From NCBI GenBank assembly GCA_017996845.1, contig JAGOGF010000068.1, positions 1-12,711 of the forward strand: a stretch of 12,711 nucleotides of DNA, read 5' to 3'. The position numbers and the translations under genes were made by a program. The DNA comes from Butyrivibrio sp. (GTDB taxonomy: Bacteria; Bacillota_A; Clostridia; Lachnospirales; Lachnospiraceae). Below the pieces are notes generated by a model. The model was given only the letters and a program-made list of their open reading frames with translations. It searched no databases and was not told the origin of the DNA. How positions within the stretch are numbered: position 1 is the first letter of the stretch; every line of letters starts with the position of its first letter. Shown here piece after piece: positions 7,301 to 12,711 of this stretch.

Positions 7301-7588
7301 CAGTCCAGCCTGACCACCCAGTGTCGGAAGTACACTGTCAGGCTTTTCTTTTTCAATGATCTGTTCCAGAACCTTTGCTGTCAGAGGTTCAATATATACT
7401 TCATCTGCAATATCTCTGTCCGTCATGATGGTTGCAGGGTTGGAATTCACCAGAACAACTTCTATTCCTTCTTCTTTGAGTGACCGGCATGCCTGCGTTC
7501 CTGCATAGTCAAACTCTGCTGCCTGACCGATAACAATCGGACCGGAACCGATCACAAGTACCTTTTTCACATCTTTGTTTTTTGGCAT
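4373..7588 (-). CDS. carB: carbamoyl-phosphate synthase large subunit
   Basis: CarB uses ammonia passed from CarA, bicarbonate and two ATP to make carbamoyl phosphate for UMP and arginine synthesis. The 1071 residues show the full duplicated layout. The first ATP-grasp half (about 1-400) starts with [20 protein letters not shown], followed by an oligomerisation region (about 400-550). The second ATP-grasp half (about 557-935) starts with the parallel [20 protein letters not shown], and a C-terminal MGS-like allosteric domain covers about 940-1071. Acidic metal-binding motifs appear in both halves as [16 protein letters not shown] (297-312) and [16 protein letters not shown] (837-852). Length is standard. 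The allosteric loop reads IDTPTQGRD (1013-1021), where relatives I recall have NT rather than DT. The ATG start has a GAGAGG-type SD 10 nt upstream. It follows carA by 49 bp and ends at a strong terminator. Confidence 0.98.
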   Translation of the reverse strand: [1071 protein letters not shown]

Positions 7589-7637
7589 ATCTCTCTATCC
7601 TCTCTTACCGCAAATGCTTTCAGTGTACCAGTTCTGC

Positions 7638-8846
7638 TTATCCGTTCTTCGTATTCATCATGGTAATGAATCTGTCGAACAGATATCCGCTGTCCTGTGG
7701 TCCAGGACAGGCTTCCGGATGGAACTGAACGGTAAAGATATTCTTACCGACATATGCCAGTCCTTCATTGGTTCCGTCATTTACATTGATGAACGCCGGT
7801 CTGGCAACCTGCGGATCCAGTTTGTCCATATCTACCACATATCCGTGATTCTGGGATGAAATATATACCCGTCCGGTCGCAAGATCCTTGACCGGATGAT
7901 TTCCGCCTCTGTGACCATATTTCATCTTGAACGTATCTGCTCCCGTTGCAAGTGCCATCAGCTGATGTCCGAGGCAGATTGCAAAAATGGTTGCGTTCGA
8001 ATCATACAGTTTCTTTACCTCAGCAATGACTTCCGGACAGTCTTTCGGGTCACCCGGTCCATTGGATAACATAATGCCATCCGGATGATCTTGCAGAATT
8101 TCTTCTGCCGTCGTCCGTGCCGGATATACCGTCACATCACAGCCGCGTGCTGCAAGGGAGTCTGCAATATTATCCTTTGCACCCAGATCCAGCAGTGCGA
8201 CTTTTAAACCTTTTCCGTTCAGTTCCCGAACCATACTCGGTTTTTTCTCCCGCTTGGTATGATCACCTGCTCTGTCAGCAGCAAAAGCTTCCTGATCAAA
8301 AACTGCGCTTCCCGAAATGGATCCGTTCTCTGTAAGCGCGGAAACCCCTTTCACAAATTTCTTTGCTCTGCAGGTGACTTTTTCCACAACCTTGCCTGTG
8401 GTATATTTCCGTAATTCCGGAATAATTTCTTCCACCTTATAATTTTCATCTGTTGTGATCATCCCGTTCATGGTTCCTTTTTCCCGCAGAATACGAACCA
8501 GCGCTCTGGTGTCAATTCCTTCTATTCCGGGAATATCATATCTGTTCAGGAATTCCTGAATCGTCATATCACAGCGGAAATTTGAAGGAATCTCGGACAA
8601 TTCGCGCACAATCACGCCGTCCAGCCAGATTCTCTCCGATTCCATATCATCTTTGCATACACCATAATTCCCGATCAGCGGATACGTCATGCATACTGCC
8701 TGTCCGGCATAAGAAGGATCCGTGAACACTTCTGTATACCCGGCCATGGATGTATTAAAAACGATCTCGCTGATTACATCTTTATCAGCACCGATATGCT
8801 GTCCCTTGAAGACAGTCCCGTCCTCCAGAATCAAAAAAGCTTTCAT
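7638..8846 (-). CDS. carA: carbamoyl-phosphate synthase small subunit (glutaminase)
   Basis: CarA hydrolyses glutamine and channels the ammonia to CarB. From the ATG at 8846-8844 it has 402 residues. The N-terminal small-subunit domain begins MKAFLILEDGTVF and contains NTSMAGYTEVFTDPSYAGQ. The class I amidotransferase domain begins near LKVALLDLGAKDNI (about 214). It carries the nucleophile elbow AICLGHQ (Cys291) and the His/Glu pair in QFHPEACPGPQDSGYLFDRF (His376, Glu378). It is longer than the 355-385 residues usual for the family because of a charged linker of extra residues at about 161-209 between the domains. The start is the ATG because GGAGG lies 5 nt upstream. A longer frame opening at TTG 8858 would swallow that SD. 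The gene begins 27 bp after purL and is followed by carB. Confidence 0.97.
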   Translation of the reverse strand: MKAFLILEDGTVFKGQHIGADKDVISEIVFNTSMAGYTEVFTDPSYAGQAVCMTYPLIGNYGVCKDDMESERIWLDGVIVRELSEIPSNFRCDMTIQEFLNRYDIPGIEGIDTRALVRILREKGTMNGMITTDENYKVEEIIPELRKYTTGKVVEKVTCRAKKFVKGVSALTENGSISGSAVFDQEAFAADRAGDHTKREKKPSMVRELNGKGLKVALLDLGAKDNIADSLAARGCDVTVYPARTTAEEILQDHPDGIMLSNGPGDPKDCPEVIAEVKKLYDSNATIFAICLGHQLMALATGADTFKMKYGHRGGNHPVKDLATGRVYISSQNHGYVVDMDKLDPQVARPAFINVNDGTNEGLAYVGKNIFTVQFHPEACPGPQDSGYLFDRFITMMNTKNG

Positions 8847-8851
8847 CAAAA

Positions 8852-8856
8852 CCTCC
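8852..8856 (-). promoter_or_regulatory. carA ribosome binding site
   Basis: GGAGG on the minus strand lies 5 nt before ATG 8846-8844, in the 27-bp purL-carA gap. It decides the start against the upstream in-frame TTG at 8858. Confidence 0.8.
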
Positions 8857-8873
8857 AACTCTATCCTGCTAAA

Positions 8874-11800
8874 TTATTTAAAGTATGCAACGCCGGACGC
8901 AAAGATCTTCAGATCCTGCTCACCCAGAATATTGATCGCCACACCATCACCGCGGCGTTCTGCATGTGTCATCTTGCCAAAGCATCGTCCATCCGGAGAT
9001 GTGATGCCTTCCACTGCCAGATAGGAACCGTTGATATTCCAGGTATCATCCATGGACACCATCCCCTGTGGATCACAGTACTGTGTTGCGACCTGTCCGT
9101 TTGCAAACAGCTGCTCCAGAACTGCCTGCGGCGCTACAAATCTGCCCTCTCCGTGAGAAGCCGGATTCGTATATACGCCTCCCAGTTCTGCCCCCTGCAG
9201 CCATGGCGATTTATTGGAAACGACTTTGATATAGGCCATCTTGGAAATATGTCTGCCAATCGTATTAAAGGTCAGGGTAGGAGAGTCTGCATTCTGTCCT
9301 GCAATGGTTCCTGTCGGGACAAGTCCCAGCTTGATCATTGCCTGGAACCCGTTGCAGATACCAAGTGCCAGTCCGTCTCTTTTACTGAGCATATCTTCAA
9401 CCGCTTCCCTGATCTTGGCGTTACGGAAGGCTGTAGCAAAGAACTTGGCACTTCCATCCGGTTCGTCGCCTGCTGAAAATCCGCCCGGGAACATGATAAT
9501 CTGCGCAGCCTCAATTGACTTTTTAAATTCTTCCACGCTGTCTCTGATATCTTCCGCATTCTGATTGCGGAAAATCTTTGTAATCACTTTTGCGCCTGCA
9601 TTTTCAAAAGCGGCCGCAGAATCATACTCGCAGTTACTGCCCGGAAATACCGGGATAAATACGCTGGGAACTGCTGTTTTATTCTTACATACATATACTT
9701 TTTTCTCAGTATACAGATCACTCTTTACCGGCGTCTTGTCTTCCGATACCGTTGTCGGGAATACCTTTTCCAGTTTGGAGGTCCAGCTCTTTTGCGCTTC
9801 CGCAATCGAAACAGCAACTTCCCTGTAACGAAGCACTGCATCATCCGTTACGCAACCAACCACGCGGCTGCCTTCTGTATGCAGTACTTCTTCCAGTTTA
9901 TCCGCCGGAACTTCAGCTATCAGATTTGCAATTTCATTTGCAAAAAGCTCCTCTGCCTGCAGGTTTTCATCCAGTTGAACACCCATTCTGTTACCAAAAG
10001 CCATTTTGCTGACTGCTGCAGCAATACCATAACTGTCCATCGCATAACAGGATACGATCGCGCCCGTACGAATCAGACTGGTTATCTGTCCATACAGTTC
10101 CATGACTTTCTCATATACCGGCAGGTCATATTCATCCCTGACAATACGGAAGGCAACAAGCTTATTGCCTGCCTTCTTCAGTTCTGGTGTGATGATATCC
10201 TGCTGCTTTGCTACATCAACCGCAAAAGATACCAGCGTCGGCGGAACATTGATTTCATTAAAGGATCCTGACATGGAATCTTTGCCGCCAATGGATGCGA
10301 TGCCATAACCCAGCTGTGCATCATATGCACCCAGAAGTGCCGTAAATGGCTGACTCCAACGCTGCGGTTCCTCTGTCATTCTCTTAAAATACTCCTGGAA
10401 AGTAAAGTGCAGTTTATGATAATCTCCGCCGTTTGCGACAATGCGTGCAATGGATTCGGTTACTGCATACACTGCCCCATGATAAGGACTCCATGAAGAA
10501 AGGTAGGGATCAAACCCATAAGCCATCATCGTTACTGTGTCACTCTTTCCATGCAGTACCGGAAGCTTGGCTACCATCGCCTGTGTCTCAGTCATCTGAT
10601 ACTGACCGCCATAAGGCATCACTGTCGTACCTGCTCCGATGGAAGAATCAAAGCGTTCCACCAGTCCCTTCTGTGAGCAGACATTCAGATCATTCAATTC
10701 TCCGATCCAGGCTGCCTTTACATCGCCTCTGGCAAGTGCCTCTGCCGCCCTGGGAGCTGCTATTTTATGAAAATAATTTTCCTCTTTTTCAGGGAGCTCG
10801 ACCTTTACGGTTGTTTCCTGATGTGCGCCATTGGTATCAAGAAAGGCTCTCTTGATATTGACAATGCTCTTTCCTCTCCAGTTCAGAACAAGGCGCGGCT
10901 CCTTTGTTACAACTGCCACCTTGACCGCTTCCAGATTCTCTTCTGCAGAATATGCCAGAAATCTGTCTGCATCCGAAGGATCCACAACAACTGCCATACG
11001 CTCCTGTGACTCTGAAATTGCCAGTTCCGTTCCATCCAGACCTGCATATTTCTTGGGAACCAGATCCAGATTTATAACCAGTCCGTCTGCCAGTTCGCCG
11101 ATTGCAACAGATACGCCGCCTGCGCCGAAATCATTACATTTTTTGATCAGGCTGCTGACTTCGGGTCTTCTGAACAGTCTTTGCAGCTTACGCTCTGTCG
11201 GTGCATTACCTTTTTGTACTTCAGCACCGCAGCTGGCAAGAGACTTGCTGGTATGCGCCTTGGAAGAACCGGTTGCTCCGCCGCAGCCGTCACGCCCTGT
11301 ACGACCACCCAGCAGAATGATAATATCTCCTGGATCAGAGCTCTTACGAATAACATTCTTCTGCGGCGCTGCTCCCATAACCGCACCGATTTCCATACGT
11401 TTTGCTACATAATTGGGATGATAAACTTCTTTTACATATCCGGTTGCCAGGCCAATCTGATTTCCATAGGAAGAATAACCCTGTGCCGCACCTGTTACCA
11501 GCTTTTTCTGTGAAAGTTTTCCTTTCAGAGTTTCTGCAACCGGAACGGTCGGATCTGCCGCGCCTGTTACACGCATTGCCTGATATACATATCCTCTGCC
11601 GGAGAGCGGATCACGGATTGCTCCGCCAAGACACGTTGCAGCACCACCAAACGGTTCTATTTCAGTCGGATGATTATGTGTCTCATTCTTAAAGAATACC
11701 AGCCAGTTCTCTGTGACCTTTTCCTGGCCGTAATCAACTTCTATCGGCACAACAACTGTACAGGCATTGTTTTCTTCCGATTTCTCCATGTCTGTCAGCT

Positions 11801-12674
11801 TACCGTCTGACTTCAGTTTCTTCATGCCCATCAGTGCCAGATCCATCAGACAGATAAATTTATTCTGTCTCTTTTCAGGATCCTGATATACCTGATTTCT
11901 TGCAATCAGATAGCTGTTGTACGCATCTTCGATCGGCTTTCTGTAGAACCCGTCTGCAAAAGTAATGTCCTTCAGTTCTGTTGCAAAAGTAGTATGGCGG
12001 CAATGGTCTGACCAGTATGTATCCAGAACACGGATTTCCGTCATGGTCGGATCTCTGTGCTCATCCTCCTGAAAATAAGTCTGTATCCACTTGAAATCAT
12101 GAAACGTCATCGCAAGGCCAAATGAATCATACAAATCCTGCAGTTCTTTTTCCGGCATCTGTATAAAGCCTTCCAACAATCTGACATCTTCCGGTTCCTC
12201 ATAATTTGTTACCAGTGTCTGCGGCTTCTCTGCTGCACTGATTCTGGAGTCAACCGGGTTCATGACATATTCTTCGATTTTTGCAAGTTCGCTTTCTGAA
12301 TTACTGCCGATCAGCATATAGGTAACTGCTGTCCGAATAACAGGCTGTTCATCTTCTTTGATGAAACGGACACACTGCTCAGCGGAATCCGCTCTCTGGT
12401 CAAACTGTCCGGGAAGTGCTTCAATACTGAACACACTCGCATTTGACGGTATTTCTATTTCTTCACGGTAAAGAATATCAACAGGAGGTTCCGAAAAAAC
12501 AGTCATTGTAGCCTGTTCAAAGACCTCATCCGATACATTCTCAACATCATAACGGATAAATATACGTACTTCGTCCACGCTGCGAATTCCGAGATAACCT
12601 GCAATCTCTTCCTTCAGTTCCTTTGCTCTGCCTGCAAATGGTTTCTTTTTTTCTACATAGATTCTTTTTACCAT
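8874..12674 (-). CDS. purL: phosphoribosylformylglycinamidine (FGAM) synthase, single-chain
   Basis: This cytoplasmic enzyme converts FGAR, glutamine and ATP to FGAM, step four of purine synthesis. From the ATG it has 1266 residues and combines the activities that Bacillus splits among PurS, PurL and PurQ. The N-terminal PurS-like part covers about 1-160. The synthetase core contains WSDHCRHTTF (221-230), FKNETHNHPTEIEPFGGAAT (328-347), the glycine-rich GGRTGRDGCGGATGSSKAHT (456-475) and GGKDSMSG (797-804). A C-terminal glutaminase starts near FIPVFPGSNCEYDS, with LGICNGFQ holding Cys1107 and THAER giving His1237 and Glu1239. This pattern fits the second single-chain clade known from Clostridia, Bifidobacterium and Streptococcus. 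The ATG at 12674-12672 is chosen because two SDs precede it; a longer frame from TTG 12704 would include them. carA follows after 27 bp. The promoter lies outside the window. Confidence 0.97.
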   Translation of the reverse strand: MVKRIYVEKKKPFAGRAKELKEEIAGYLGIRSVDEVRIFIRYDVENVSDEVFEQATMTVFSEPPVDILYREEIEIPSNASVFSIEALPGQFDQRADSAEQCVRFIKEDEQPVIRTAVTYMLIGSNSESELAKIEEYVMNPVDSRISAAEKPQTLVTNYEEPEDVRLLEGFIQMPEKELQDLYDSFGLAMTFHDFKWIQTYFQEDEHRDPTMTEIRVLDTYWSDHCRHTTFATELKDITFADGFYRKPIEDAYNSYLIARNQVYQDPEKRQNKFICLMDLALMGMKKLKSDGKLTDMEKSEENNACTVVVPIEVDYGQEKVTENWLVFFKNETHNHPTEIEPFGGAATCLGGAIRDPLSGRGYVYQAMRVTGAADPTVPVAETLKGKLSQKKLVTGAAQGYSSYGNQIGLATGYVKEVYHPNYVAKRMEIGAVMGAAPQKNVIRKSSDPGDIIILLGGRTGRDGCGGATGSSKAHTSKSLASCGAEVQKGNAPTERKLQRLFRRPEVSSLIKKCNDFGAGGVSVAIGELADGLVINLDLVPKKYAGLDGTELAISESQERMAVVVDPSDADRFLAYSAEENLEAVKVAVVTKEPRLVLNWRGKSIVNIKRAFLDTNGAHQETTVKVELPEKEENYFHKIAAPRAAEALARGDVKAAWIGELNDLNVCSQKGLVERFDSSIGAGTTVMPYGGQYQMTETQAMVAKLPVLHGKSDTVTMMAYGFDPYLSSWSPYHGAVYAVTESIARIVANGGDYHKLHFTFQEYFKRMTEEPQRWSQPFTALLGAYDAQLGYGIASIGGKDSMSGSFNEINVPPTLVSFAVDVAKQQDIITPELKKAGNKLVAFRIVRDEYDLPVYEKVMELYGQITSLIRTGAIVSCYAMDSYGIAAAVSKMAFGNRMGVQLDENLQAEELFANEIANLIAEVPADKLEEVLHTEGSRVVGCVTDDAVLRYREVAVSIAEAQKSWTSKLEKVFPTTVSEDKTPVKSDLYTEKKVYVCKNKTAVPSVFIPVFPGSNCEYDSAAAFENAGAKVITKIFRNQNAEDIRDSVEEFKKSIEAAQIIMFPGGFSAGDEPDGSAKFFATAFRNAKIREAVEDMLSKRDGLALGICNGFQAMIKLGLVPTGTIAGQNADSPTLTFNTIGRHISKMAYIKVVSNKSPWLQGAELGGVYTNPASHGEGRFVAPQAVLEQLFANGQVATQYCDPQGMVSMDDTWNINGSYLAVEGITSPDGRCFGKMTHAERRGDGVAINILGEQDLKIFASGVAYFK

Positions 12675-12678
12675 AATG

Positions 12679-12689
12679 CTCCTCTCCTC
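12679..12689 (-). promoter_or_regulatory. purL tandem ribosome binding site
   Basis: The minus strand has two adjoining SD sequences, GAGGAG (12689-12684) and AGGAG (12683-12679), ending 9 and 4 nt before ATG 12674-12672. The distal one has the better spacing. They settle the ATG start over the in-frame TTG at 12704. Only about 20 nt of further leader is in the window, so no promoter or riboswitch can be judged. Confidence 0.75.
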
Positions 12690-12711
12690 TTTACCACGGT
12701 ACAAACCGAAT

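Noticed and set aside
8847..8858. Four-residue N-terminal extension of CarA from a TTG codon
   Set aside because: It contains the GGAGG site, and the downstream ATG gives the standard MKAFLILEDG start.
10831..11412. 193-codon open frame on the plus strand inside purL
   Set aside because: It is antisense to the PurL synthetase core, low-complexity and Ser/Pro/Arg-rich, with no family resemblance or independent promoter.
12675..12704. Ten-residue N-terminal extension of PurL from a TTG codon
   Set aside because: It would translate the tandem SD, and the ATG just downstream gives the expected family N-terminus.
1..12711. CRISPR array, insertion sequence, prophage, integron, toxin-antitoxin or other new defence system
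   Set aside because: The span is filled by six complete housekeeping-type genes and one tRNA in one orientation. I saw no spaced repeats, transposase or integrase motifs, attachment repeats or unrecognised genes. The tRNA could be an integration target beyond position 1, but nothing in the window shows it.

Overview
The window is a compact stretch of housekeeping genes from a Gram-positive anaerobe, most likely a Lachnospiraceae or related Clostridia. The assignment rests on moderate GC, strong purine-rich Shine-Dalgarno (SD) sites with some TTG starts, a single-chain clostridial-type FGAM synthase, a QueH-type epoxyqueuosine reductase, and protein sequences that look clostridial by recall. 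I could not run a database search. Every gene I support lies on the minus strand, so transcription runs from high to low coordinates.

In transcription order: purL (12674-8874), carA (8846-7638) and carB (7588-4373) form a tight block. It makes FGAM for purines and carbamoyl phosphate for pyrimidines and arginine. All three use glutamine amide nitrogen, either through their own amidotransferase domain (PurL, CarA) or a partner (CarB). A strong hairpin terminator (4305-4351) closes the block. queH (tRNA queuosine modification) follows with a probable promoter of its own, then argS (arginyl-tRNA synthetase), which has a promoter-like region containing a 16-bp palindrome that resembles an arginine-repressor box. 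A MATE-family efflux transporter sits 21 bp behind argS without a visible SD. A 139-bp AT-rich spacer then carries a good sigma-A promoter with approximately helically spaced A-tracts upstream, driving an elongator tRNA-Met whose encoded 3' end is at the window edge.

Metabolic links: CarAB supplies carbamoyl phosphate to UMP and arginine synthesis, and argS uses the arginine. QueH, ArgRS and tRNA-Met belong to translation. The MATE pump shows no functional link to its neighbours. No stretch longer than 300 bases lacks a gene.

I found no CRISPR array, insertion sequence, phage gene, toxin-antitoxin pair or defence system, and no convincing new system. The points worth a second look are regulatory: the argS operator-like palindrome, the curved-DNA or UP-element region before the tRNA promoter, the purL-carAB arrangement, a long linker in CarA, and several start-site decisions.
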